Of a stretch of DNA of 5,867 nucleotides, positions 1-5,015 are shown piece after piece. Both the position numbers and the translations under genes were made by a program. Under the pieces are notes generated by a model. The model did no database searches. It worked only from the letters and a program-made list of their open reading frames with translations, and was not told the DNA's origin. The DNA comes from an uncultured Caryophanales bacterium. Lineage in GTDB: Bacteria > Bacillota_I > Bacilli_A > RFN20 > CAG-826. Numbering within the stretch: the first letter of the stretch is position 1; each line of letters starts with the position of its first letter. The stretch is from NCBI GenBank assembly GCA_947303105.1, contig CAMYXQ010000057.1, positions 1-5,867 on the forward strand, in the 5' to 3' direction.

Positions 1-683
1 CATGGGTACGGGATGCAAGCGACATCCCGTCCCGCATACATCGCAAAGCCCACCGTAATCAGGGTTCCTGACATTTTTCCCGCCTCTCCGACGATGGTTA
101 AACTGGATAGTCCGGCGATGATGCGATTCCGGGCCGGGAAACGATGCGGACGCGGCTCGGTTCCGGGTGGATATTCGCTGAGAATGAGCCCATTCACTTT
201 GATGCGATTATATAGGTCCCTAGATGTCGATGGATAAGGCACGTCAATGCCCGATCCGAGGACGGCGACGGTCTTTCCGTGGTTCTTCAAGGCGGTCTCC
301 GCCGCAGCCGCATCAATACCGCGTGCGAGCCCGCTGACAATCACATATCCGCGGTCCACGATTTCCCGCACGAAATACTCCGTTGTCTCAAGTCCATAAG
401 GCGATGCGTCTCGGCTTCCGATATAGGAAACGCAACGATCCACATCGGAAACAAGTGAGATATCCCCGTAGTAATAAAGAACAATCGGGGTCTTGGGAAC
501 GGATCTTAGAGATTGGGGATAATCATCATCCACGATCGTTGTCGTTTTGCACCGCAACGAGGACGTCAATCGTTTGATTTCCTCATCGCTCAGATCTTCT
601 TTGCGGACCATCGCCGCGTGCATCGCATCGAAGTCGCCCTCATATTTGACCGACAGGGCGACGAGAATGTCATGTGCCTTCAT
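1..683 (-). CDS. dprA: DNA processing protein DprA (partial, C-terminus beyond window)
   Basis: DprA binds incoming single-stranded DNA in the cytoplasm and loads RecA on it during natural transformation; it is also widespread in bacteria not known to be competent. The frame is open from an ATG at 683 to the window edge, giving 227 residues. A strong GGAGGT Shine-Dalgarno site (694-699) lies ten bases before that ATG and fixes the start. Visible family motifs, in order: YPQSLRSVPKTPIVLYYYGD (residues 55-74), IGSRDASPYG (88-97), the Rossmann-fold SGLARGIDA (117-125), VLGSGIDVPYP (141-151), LSEYPPGTEP (168-177), FPARNRIIAGLS (182-193) and the SGTLIT segment (205-210). The C-terminal end of the Rossmann domain and any winged-helix tail are outside the window. 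It follows rnhB after 50 bases, as in other Firmicutes where dprA lies downstream of the rplS-rbgA-rnhB cluster. Nothing in the visible part looks damaged. Confidence 0.93.
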   Translation of the reverse strand, partial: MKAHDILVALSVKYEGDFDAMHAAMVRKEDLSDEEIKRLTSSLRCKTTTIVDDDYPQSLRSVPKTPIVLYYYGDISLVSDVDRCVSYIGSRDASPYGLETTEYFVREIVDRGYVIVSGLARGIDAAAAETALKNHGKTVAVLGSGIDVPYPSTSRDLYNRIKVNGLILSEYPPGTEPRPHRFPARNRIIAGLSSLTIVGEAGKMSGTLITVGFAMYAGRDVACIPYP

Positions 684-733
684 AAAAAAAACTACCTCCA
701 TATAGAGATAGTCATTCACTTCGTCTTTTTTAC

Positions 734-1351
734 CTAAAACAGGGTCAATTGTCTCTGATAATAGGCGGCAACGGGTTTGAAGCTCTTGCGATGGACCCCG
801 GGAATCGGGCCATATTGGTCGATCGCGGCCAGATGTTCAGCCGTTCCATACCCTTTATGTTTGGCGAACCCGTATTGGGGATATTGCTTATCAAGTTCTT
901 CTAGGTAATGGTCTCTGCTCACTTTGGCTAAGATCGAGGCCGCGGCGATATTGAGGCACTGGGCATCCCCTTTGACCATCGCGATGACGGGAACGTCCAT
1001 CGCTAAAGGCATCGCGTCGGTGATGATGAGGTCATATTTCGTTTTAATTTGCGATAGAGCCATCCTCATCGCCTTTTTCGTCGCCTGATAGATATTGACC
1101 GCATCGATCTCCTCCGCGGGCACAGAAGCGATGCCATAGCCGAGCGCGTGGGCTTTGATCTCCTCGAACAAAGCCTCCCGTTTCTTGGCGGTCAGTTTCT
1201 TAGAGTCATCGATATCCGGGTTTTCGTAATCAGGCGGGAAAACGACCGCCGCGGCGAAAACGGGGCCCGCCAAAGGGCCGCGTCCCGCTTCGTCGACGCC
1301 GGCGATGAGCCGAACCGTCTTGCTATAGAACTCTTTTTCTTTAGTCAGCAT
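734..1351 (-). CDS. rnhB: Ribonuclease HII
   Basis: RNase HII cuts the RNA strand of RNA-DNA hybrids and starts removal of single ribonucleotides misincorporated in DNA. The 205-residue product has the family signature GVDEAGRGPLAGPV (residues 18-31). The expected metal-binding acidic residues are D20, E21, D112 (in ITDAM) and D129 (in VKGDA), assigned from memory of the E. coli and Thermotoga enzymes. The DDSKKL motif (48-53), AAASILAKVSRD (136-147) and the HKGYGT segment (165-170) are also present. It is a little shorter than the roughly 255-residue Bacillus enzyme, mainly because it lacks a long N-terminal extension. The ATG lies inside the end of rbgA (11-base overlap), with GGAG nine bases upstream, so translation is probably coupled to rbgA. 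The stop is TAG; reading through it would add only five residues (VKKTK) before TGA. Confidence 0.95.
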   Translation of the reverse strand: MLTKEKEFYSKTVRLIAGVDEAGRGPLAGPVFAAAVVFPPDYENPDIDDSKKLTAKKREALFEEIKAHALGYGIASVPAEEIDAVNIYQATKKAMRMALSQIKTKYDLIITDAMPLAMDVPVIAMVKGDAQCLNIAAASILAKVSRDHYLEELDKQYPQYGFAKHKGYGTAEHLAAIDQYGPIPGVHRKSFKPVAAYYQRQLTLF

Positions 1352-2144
1352 CCGCCGTCTCCAAGGTAACGGGACCGAGAATGCCGTCCTGATATTCTTT
1401 TAATAAGATAAAAGCGGCCTTATCGCCATCCGGCTCCCCGCCTTTTAAGAGGAAACCGCGTTCTTTGGCGATGATGCGAAGGGCTTCTTCGTTCGTGATA
1501 TCCGCCAAAGAGGGGATCGGATAACGGCCGCCCAAAATGGTCGGGTAATCTTTCCGCAGCAAATCGAGGAGATAATCCGCCAAGGCATGGATCGGAAGGA
1601 CCTCTTCTTTGATCGAACCGGTCAAGGCGAGGTGAATCGCCTCTTCCTCGGTCGGGTAATTCATCGGCAAAATGCCTGGGGAGTCCAACAGGACGAAAGA
1701 AGAGGGCAACTTGACCCATTGCTCGGCCCGGGTCACTCCGGGGCGATTGCCGGCCTTGGCGACCGCTTTGCCGGCCAAGTTATTGATGAGGGTGCTCTTG
1801 CCGACGTTCGGCACGCCGACGATGCATAGACGGATCGGCTGCGGTTTCATGCCGATGCGTCTTTCTTTCTCGCGTTTCTTTTCGACGAGAGCAATGCCTT
1901 CTTTGGCAAAATATTCAACCCACTTTTCCGTTTCCTTCGGATCGGCCAAATCGGTCTTGGATAAGAAGACCAACCTTCCTTTTCCTTCGGAAAGTTCATG
2001 CAGAAGCGGGTTTCTCGAACTATGAGGGACCCGGGCGTCCACCACTTCGACGACGAGGTCGACGGCCTGCATGAAAGAACGCAAGGCGTTGAGGGCTTTG
2101 CGCATATGGCCGGGAAAATAATGGACGTTCTTCTGCTGATTCAT
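1341..2144 (-). CDS. rbgA: Ribosome biogenesis GTPase RbgA (YlqF), with divergent G4/G5
   Basis: RbgA is a circularly permuted GTPase that assists late assembly of the 50S ribosomal subunit. The 267-residue protein starts with YFPGHMRKA (residues 9-17), containing the His (H13) that matches catalytic His9 of Bacillus RbgA. The motifs follow in permuted order: VDARVPHSSRNP (35-46), a G4-like SKTD (62-65), G1 VGVPNVGKST (109-118), G2 GNRPGVTR (132-139) and G3 DSPGIL (154-159). The helical C-terminal ribosome-binding domain follows. Two features are odd: G4 has Ser instead of the usual Asn, and the stretch between G4 and G1 is about 20 residues shorter than I recall for the Bacillus protein, removing the place where G5 would lie. 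No Shine-Dalgarno site precedes the ATG. The start is still convincing because the next Met (M14) would lose H13. The gene follows the rplS terminator and overlaps rnhB by 11 bases. Confidence 0.93.
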   Translation of the reverse strand: MNQQKNVHYFPGHMRKALNALRSFMQAVDLVVEVVDARVPHSSRNPLLHELSEGKGRLVFLSKTDLADPKETEKWVEYFAKEGIALVEKKREKERRIGMKPQPIRLCIVGVPNVGKSTLINNLAGKAVAKAGNRPGVTRAEQWVKLPSSFVLLDSPGILPMNYPTEEEAIHLALTGSIKEEVLPIHALADYLLDLLRKDYPTILGGRYPIPSLADITNEEALRIIAKERGFLLKGGEPDGDKAAFILLKEYQDGILGPVTLETADAD

Positions 2145-2151
2145 CGAATTG

Positions 2152-2157
2152 ATTCTA
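2152..2157 (-). promoter_or_regulatory. Candidate -10 element for leaderless rbgA transcript
   Basis: On the minus strand TAGAAT lies seven bases before the rbgA ATG, so transcription started from it would begin at or next to the start codon. No good -35 hexamer is visible 16-18 bases further upstream and no Shine-Dalgarno site lies in between. It is a weak, motif-only call; rbgA may simply be transcribed by read-through from rplS. Confidence 0.22.
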
Positions 2158-2183
2158 CACTACGGAAGGGGAAACGGGGAATG

Positions 2184-2205
2184 AAAAAGGGCCCAAACGG
2201 GCCCT
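2184..2205 (-). terminator. Intrinsic terminator after rplS
   Basis: Read on the minus strand, AGGGCCC and GGGCCCT form a seven-base-pair, almost all-GC stem around a GTTT loop, followed directly by a T tract. It begins 13 bases after the rplS stop and ends 39 bases before rbgA. It probably terminates or attenuates rplS mRNA, so that L19 is made in excess over the assembly factor RbgA, which would be expressed by read-through or from a separate start. Confidence 0.85.
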
Positions 2206-2218
2206 ATTCGTCGGAAGG

Positions 2219-2575
2219 TTATTTCTTCGGTTCGACTTCTTTGATACGAGCAGCCTTGCCAGAGAGACCACGCATATAGAAGATGCGGGCACGACGGACC
2301 TTACCATGTTTGACCACTTCGATCTTCTGGATCGACGGGGCGTTCACCGGGAAGGTGCGTTCGACACCGATGCCACCGCTGATCTTGCGGACGGTGAAGG
2401 TTTCTCCAACCCCATCGCCACGGCGCTTGATGACAACGCCTTCGAAGACCTGGATGCGTTCCTTCTTGTTCTCGATGATGCGGACGTAGACCTTGATGGT
2501 ATCGCCACCCTTGAACTCAGGAATGTCGGTGCGAATCTGACGGGCGGTAATCTCTTTCACGATATTGTTGTTCAT
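2219..2575 (-). CDS. rplS: 50S ribosomal protein L19
   Basis: L19 is a structural protein of the 50S subunit located near the 30S interface. The 118-residue product is close to the usual 115 or so and matches the family throughout: PEFKGGDTIKVYVRI (residues 20-34), IQVFEGVVIKRRGDG (42-56), ETFTVRKISGGIGVERTFP (60-78), then the IEVVKHGKVRRARIFYMRG stretch and a basic tail. A longer frame extends upstream, but the ATG at 2575 is chosen because a near-perfect AAAGGAGGT Shine-Dalgarno sequence lies just before it and because L19 proteins start here. The gene has its own promoter, a leader of about 87 bases and a terminator, so it is a single-gene transcript unless read-through continues into rbgA. 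In Bacillus it lies directly after trmD; here it is separated from trmD and divergent from rpsP. Confidence 0.97.
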   Translation of the reverse strand: MNNNIVKEITARQIRTDIPEFKGGDTIKVYVRIIENKKERIQVFEGVVIKRRGDGVGETFTVRKISGGIGVERTFPVNAPSIQKIEVVKHGKVRRARIFYMRGLSGKAARIKEVEPKK

Positions 2576-2662
2576 GACGTTACCTCCTTTGGGAAATTCT
2601 TTCTTAGCAGGTTCACATCGACTTCCGGATGGCGGAACGTGCGCAGCGCCCTGACGGACGCA
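2576..2662 (-). promoter_or_regulatory. rplS 5' leader, possible L19 autoregulatory element
   Basis: The expected mRNA leader between the promoter and the rplS ATG is about 87 bases. It contains a clean hairpin, TTCCG-CCATC-CGGAA (2623-2637), and ends in the AAAGGAGGT ribosome-binding site. Firmicutes rplS genes often carry a structured L19 leader thought to sense free L19. Position and length fit, but I cannot confirm the conserved structure by eye, so function is inferred from location. Confidence 0.35.
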
Positions 2663-2668
2663 AGAAGT

Positions 2669-2697
2669 ATCATACGCGAGAGCCACCTTGTTTACAA
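2669..2697 (-). promoter_or_regulatory. Sigma-A type promoter of rplS
   Basis: Minus-strand -35 TTGTAA (2692-2697) and -10 TATGAT (2669-2674) are separated by exactly 17 bases, each matching consensus at four to five of six positions. Transcription would start near 2662. The -35 sits inside a short inverted repeat, CCTTG-TTTA-CAAGG (2686-2699), which might be an operator or chance. Confidence 0.65.
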
Positions 2698-2813
2698 GGA
2701 CAAACGAATTTATGTAAAAAAGCGGCACCCGTTGTCTATCTAATGGTAGGAGGGGAGAAAATGCACATTTCTCATCTCTCGGGTCCCGCTCTCCCTATGA
2801 AGAGGCGCGGACA

Positions 2814-2879
2814 ATGCGGAAGCTCATCAAGATTGTCTTGGTGGCTGCGCTGTGTCTGTGGCTTTTAGTAGGGTGGTAA
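2814..2879 (+). CDS. Possible 21-residue hydrophobic micro-ORF, unknown function
   Basis: I do not recognise this ORF. An ATG with GAGG eight bases upstream opens a 21-codon frame: a basic start MRKLIK, then a continuous hydrophobic run IVLVAALCLWLLVGW, then TAA. The pattern is that of a one-span membrane micropeptide, a type I toxin-like peptide, or a lipoprotein signal peptide whose lipobox Cys became Trp before a stop. It is followed immediately by a hairpin overlapping the stop codon, a second hairpin and a strong plus-strand terminator, which supports local plus-strand transcription. Chance is a serious alternative, since frames this short are common. No convincing plus-strand promoter was found; the best is TTTACA (2691-2696) with TAAAAA 18 bases on. 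Confidence 0.25.
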   Translation: MRKLIKIVLVAALCLWLLVGW

Positions 2880-2913
2880 GGAAAACCCTAGCGCGAAGCT
2901 AGGGAATCCTTAC
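2876..2913. repeat. Long interrupted hairpin, two 7-bp stems
   Basis: GTAAGGA (2876-2882) pairs with TCCTTAC (2907-2913), and inside it CCCTAGC (2886-2892) pairs with GCTAGGG (2898-2904) around a GCGAA loop; only AAA/AA interrupts the two perfect stems. Fourteen base pairs in 38 bases is not expected by chance. On the minus strand the inner stem is followed by TTTT, so it could help end the phosphodiesterase transcript; on the plus strand it has no T run. Confidence 0.7.
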
Positions 2914-2921
2914 AACGACCC

Positions 2922-2983
2922 CATTGTAGACCAACCCCGCTCGCGATGCAAGAGCGGCAACTTCGCCTGCGGGGTCTACAATG
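2922..2983. repeat. 62-base hairpin with 15 paired bases and alternative pairing
   Basis: CATTGTAGA (2922-2930) pairs with TCTACAATG (2975-2983), and CCCCGC (2935-2940) with GCGGGG (2969-2974), leaving a CCAA bulge and a 28-base apical region. A competing helix, CCGCTC (2937-2942) with GAGCGG (2952-2957), uses part of the same bases, so two folds are possible. No known riboswitch or structured RNA family was recognised. Confidence 0.6.
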
Positions 2984-2989
2984 TGCAAT

Positions 2990-3014
2990 AAGTCCTCAAT
3001 ATGAGGACTTTTTT
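2990..3014 (+). terminator. Strong plus-strand intrinsic terminator
   Basis: AAGTCCTC (2990-2997) and GAGGACTT (3003-3010) form a perfect eight-base-pair stem around AATAT, running into six T residues (3009-3014) on the plus strand. On the minus strand the hairpin is followed only by ATTGC, so it is a weak stop for the convergent phosphodiesterase gene ending at 3021. Its orientation implies a transcript coming from the left, where no gene is otherwise obvious. Confidence 0.75.
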
Positions 3015-3020
3015 GTTGCT

Positions 3021-3767
3021 TTACCGTTTCTTGGACTCAAGGTAATGTCTGCGATTTTCCATCACCTTTTCGACAGGGATATGTTGGAAGGTGACCGCGT
3101 CGACATAAGGGGAAACATCCGCTAATTGATCAAGGGTTTCCACCGTCCAACAATTGACGATTCCGCCATGCTTGCGGTAACGCTGAACCCACTTGTCTTT
3201 GACCTGGGTGATTTCCAAATCCAAGGACTCGAATTTGTTGCGGAAAATGCGAACCCAATCCTTCTTTTTTAACATGAGCAACTGGCGTTCGAAACGACCC
3301 TTCCCGAAGCGAGCGAGAGCGCGAGGGTCAAAGCAGATGACGGCGATCTTGGAAGGATCCTTGATTTGCTCGAGGATTTTCTTTGTTGCGTCCGCGACTT
3401 CATTGTAGTTTTTATTGACGACTTTCATCTCCACAACGATAAGGACTTTTTCCTGGTTCAGATCGAGCACTTCTTGGAGGGTTGGGATCTCGCCGCCGTC
3501 ATGGAGGCGATACCCTTCTTTGATCTCTTTTGAGGTCAGTTCTTCGATATGCCCTTCCTTGCCGGTCATGCGAAGAAGATCGCTGTCATGGCAGACGAAC
3601 AAAATGCCGTCTTTGGACAGGTGGACATCGAGCTCGAACGCCATGTTGTGCTCGATGGCGTTTTCAAACGCTTTCATGCCGTTCTCGCTCCGCGTTTCAT
3701 CGTGCAGTCCGCGATGGCAGACGCCGAGATAGAATTGCTCAGGATAATATTTAAAACCGTGTTTCAT
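3021..3767 (-). CDS. Glycerophosphodiester phosphodiesterase family protein
   Basis: Enzymes of this family hydrolyse glycerophosphodiesters, such as deacylated phospholipids, to glycerol 3-phosphate and an alcohol. The 248-residue TIM-barrel protein has the key residues: H18-R19 (CHRGLH), E28-N29 (SENGMKAF), E45 and D47 (FELDVHLSKDG), H60-D61 (CHDSDLLRMTG), IPTLQEVLDL (94-103), E113 (VVEMK) and W207 (NCWTVE). There is no signal peptide or membrane segment, so it is probably cytoplasmic and UgpQ-like rather than a secreted GlpQ. The start at 3767 is preferred over the ATG at 3815 because GAGG lies eight bases before it and nothing suitable precedes the earlier ATG. The gene is not part of the usual rplS/rpsP neighbourhood and sits between these divergent genes. 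The exact substrate cannot be told from sequence. Confidence 0.9.
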   Translation of the reverse strand: MKHGFKYYPEQFYLGVCHRGLHDETRSENGMKAFENAIEHNMAFELDVHLSKDGILFVCHDSDLLRMTGKEGHIEELTSKEIKEGYRLHDGGEIPTLQEVLDLNQEKVLIVVEMKVVNKNYNEVADATKKILEQIKDPSKIAVICFDPRALARFGKGRFERQLLMLKKKDWVRIFRNKFESLDLEITQVKDKWVQRYRKHGGIVNCWTVETLDQLADVSPYVDAVTFQHIPVEKVMENRRHYLESKKR

Positions 3768-3807
3768 GCTGAATACCTCGCCATTGAGTATAACCCCAAT
3801 CCAACGG

Positions 3808-3835
3808 ATTATCATTTTCTATTCATGTAAAGCAA
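3808..3835 (-). promoter_or_regulatory. Candidate promoter of the phosphodiesterase gene
   Basis: On the minus strand TTGCTT (3830-3835) and GATAAT (3808-3813) are 16 bases apart. The -10 is good but the -35 matches consensus only in TTG. An alternative -10, TATACT (3787-3792), lies nearer the gene but lacks a -35. The candidate lies back to back with the rpsP promoter. Confidence 0.3.
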
Positions 3836-3841
3836 ATTCGC

Positions 3842-3870
3842 TTGACAGGTTCTATATGCCTGCGTAGTAT
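3842..3870 (+). promoter_or_regulatory. Sigma-A type promoter of the rpsP operon
   Basis: A consensus TTGACA (3842-3847) is followed after 17 bases by TAGTAT (3865-3870), so transcription would start near 3877, giving a leader of about 40 bases to the rpsP ATG. This is the only good plus-strand promoter before the four-gene operon and should drive rpsP, khpA, rimM and trmD together. Confidence 0.7.
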
Positions 3871-3915
3871 ATGTACGCACCAAGTGCCACCCAAGTATAT
3901 AAAGGAGACAAAACC

Positions 3916-4203
3916 ATGTCCGTCAAAATCAGATTGACCCGCATCGGCCGCCACAAAGATCCGTTCTACCGCATCGTCGCCGCCGATAGCCGTTTCGCCC
4001 GCGATGGCCGCTACATCGAGCAGATCGGTACCTATGATCCGGCCCTCGGCATCGAGAAAGCCGAAATCAACGAAGAGCTCGCCCTCAAGTGGCTCAACAG
4101 CGGCGCCACCCCGAGCGATTCGATCCGCGCCATGTTCACCAAACACGGCATCATGGCCAAATACGTCGAAGGAAAAAAGGCTGCTAAGAAGGAAAGCAAA
4201 TAA
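3916..4203 (+). CDS. rpsP: 30S ribosomal protein S16
   Basis: S16 is an early-assembling protein of the 30S ribosomal subunit. The 95-residue product matches the family from its first residues: SVKIRLTRIGRHKDPFYRIV (2-21), ADSRFARDGRYIEQIGTYDP (23-42), then LKWLNSGATPSDSIRAMF (57-74) and a short lysine-rich tail. A frame opening at 3871 is rejected because AAAGGAGA lies just before the ATG at 3916 and S16 proteins begin with this sequence. It is first in a tightly packed operon, with khpA two bases after its stop. Codons end very often in C. In most Firmicutes rpsP follows ffh on the same strand; here ffh is at the far end of the block and convergent. Confidence 0.97.
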   Translation: MSVKIRLTRIGRHKDPFYRIVAADSRFARDGRYIEQIGTYDPALGIEKAEINEELALKWLNSGATPSDSIRAMFTKHGIMAKYVEGKKAAKKESK

Positions 4204-4205
4204 CA

Positions 4206-4481
4206 ATGGACTTTGAGAACATCATCCATACGCTCATCGACCCGCTCGTCGAGAAGCCGGAGAAGATCGTCATCAAAGAACTGTCCGGAGGCGGCAGAAA
4301 AGACGTCACTCTGCTCATCATCGCAGAAGATGACGACACCGCCCGTTTGATCGGGAAGCGCGGCGCCGTCGCGAATGCCCTTCGCGAGGTGATTGGCATT
4401 GTCGGCAAAGCCGATAACAGCAATCTGCGCATCCACCTGAAATTCGAAAGCTTCTTAGAGAAGGAGAACGACGCCGAATAA
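4206..4481 (+). CDS. khpA: KH-domain RNA-binding protein KhpA (YlqC)
   Basis: KhpA is a small cytoplasmic RNA-binding protein which, with KhpB, affects cell elongation and division in streptococci and binds many RNAs. The 91-residue product is a little longer than the usual 76-82. It contains the KH core: IIHTLIDPLVEKPEKIVIKE (6-25), then a LLIIAEDDDTARLIGKRG stretch carrying the GxxG loop (GKRG, 50-53), and AVANALREVIGIV. The acidic tail EKENDAE accounts for the extra length. It is the second gene of the operon between rpsP and rimM, the position of ylqC in Bacillus; the Bacillus gene ylqD is absent. AAGGA lies 13 bases upstream, somewhat far, so coupling to rpsP (two-base gap) probably helps its translation. 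Confidence 0.92.
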   Translation: MDFENIIHTLIDPLVEKPEKIVIKELSGGGRKDVTLLIIAEDDDTARLIGKRGAVANALREVIGIVGKADNSNLRIHLKFESFLEKENDAE

Positions 4482-4492
4482 GGCGCCGTTTT
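4469..4492 (+). other. Hairpin spanning khpA stop and rimM start
   Basis: CGACGCC (4469-4475) can pair with GGCGCCG (4482-4488), with one A-C mismatch, around GAATAA, followed by TTTT (4489-4492). The loop contains the khpA stop codon and the 3' arm contains the AGG that would serve as ribosome-binding site for a rimM TTG start at 4491. It could lower rimM expression or terminate weakly. The same GACGCC/GGCGCC arms recur in the terminator after trmD. Confidence 0.4.
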
Positions 4493-5015
4493 GCTTTCGA
4501 TGGGCTATATCCGCGTCGCGGAAATCCGCAAGACCTTCGGCCTCAAAGGCGAGGTGCTTTGCTATTCTTTGACTTCTTTCCCGAAGCTTCGCTTCAAGAA
4601 AGGGCAGAAGTTCTTTTTGAACAAAGACGGAAGCGAGGAACGGCTCGAAGTCACCCTCCATTCCTTCCGTCCCTCTGACGATTACGTCTATCTCGGCTTC
4701 GAGGAGTTCCCCTCGATCGAAGCCGTCACCCCCTACCTCCATTTCTACGTGGAAATGAGCGAGGAAGACGCCCCGCTTCCCAAAGATTACGTCCGCCTCA
4801 CCGACTTATACGCCTGCAAGGTGTATGATGAGGAAGGCAACGAACTCGGGCAAGCCAAGCAGCTCCTCGAGAACGCCACGACCCCCTCCCTGCGCGTCGG
4901 CCGCCAAGGCGAGAAAGATTTCTTCGTCCCCTGGCTCCGCGACGTGTTCATCAAAGATGTGGACATCGAGCATCATCGCATCGTCATCCACGTCATCCCC
5001 GGAATGCTATCATGA
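4491..5015 (+). CDS. rimM: Ribosome maturation factor RimM
   Basis: RimM binds ribosomal protein S19 and aids maturation of the 30S head domain. The product is 174 residues from a TTG start at 4491, or 171 from ATG at 4500; the family is typically 165-180. AGG (4481-4483) is seven bases before the TTG and 16 before the ATG, which slightly favours TTG. N-terminal RimM domain: YIRVAEIRKTFGLKGEVLCY (numbering from TTG, about 6-25), then SFRPSDDYVYLGFEEF. C-terminal PRC-barrel domain: RLTDLYACKVYDEEGNELG, then SLRVGRQGEKDFFVPWLRDV and IVIHVIPGML at the end, matching the conserved PALxxFVxxVD/EGL pattern in general form. It ends in TGA overlapping the trmD ATG (ATGA), so the two are translationally coupled, as in many bacteria where rimM and trmD are neighbours. 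Confidence 0.94.
   Translation: MLSMGYIRVAEIRKTFGLKGEVLCYSLTSFPKLRFKKGQKFFLNKDGSEERLEVTLHSFRPSDDYVYLGFEEFPSIEAVTPYLHFYVEMSEEDAPLPKDYVRLTDLYACKVYDEEGNELGQAKQLLENATTPSLRVGRQGEKDFFVPWLRDVFIKDVDIEHHRIVIHVIPGMLS

Noticed and set aside
13..577. Plus-strand open frames opposite dprA
   Set aside because: They overlap clear DprA coding sequence, lack ribosome-binding sites and show no protein family character.
2576..2728. N-terminal extension of rplS by 51 residues
   Set aside because: The extension would run through the rplS promoter and Shine-Dalgarno site and has no resemblance to L19.
2868..2892. AGGGTGGTA, resembling the T-box antiterminator sequence AGGGUGGNACCGCG
   Set aside because: The match stops after nine bases, the second antiterminator helix cannot form, no T-rich terminator follows the competing stem, and there is no synthetase or amino-acid gene downstream on the plus strand.
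2922..2983. tRNA or other known RNA gene in the large hairpin
   Set aside because: No cloverleaf, TPsiC-like arm, or recognisable SRP, 6S, RNase P or tmRNA motif could be found on either strand.
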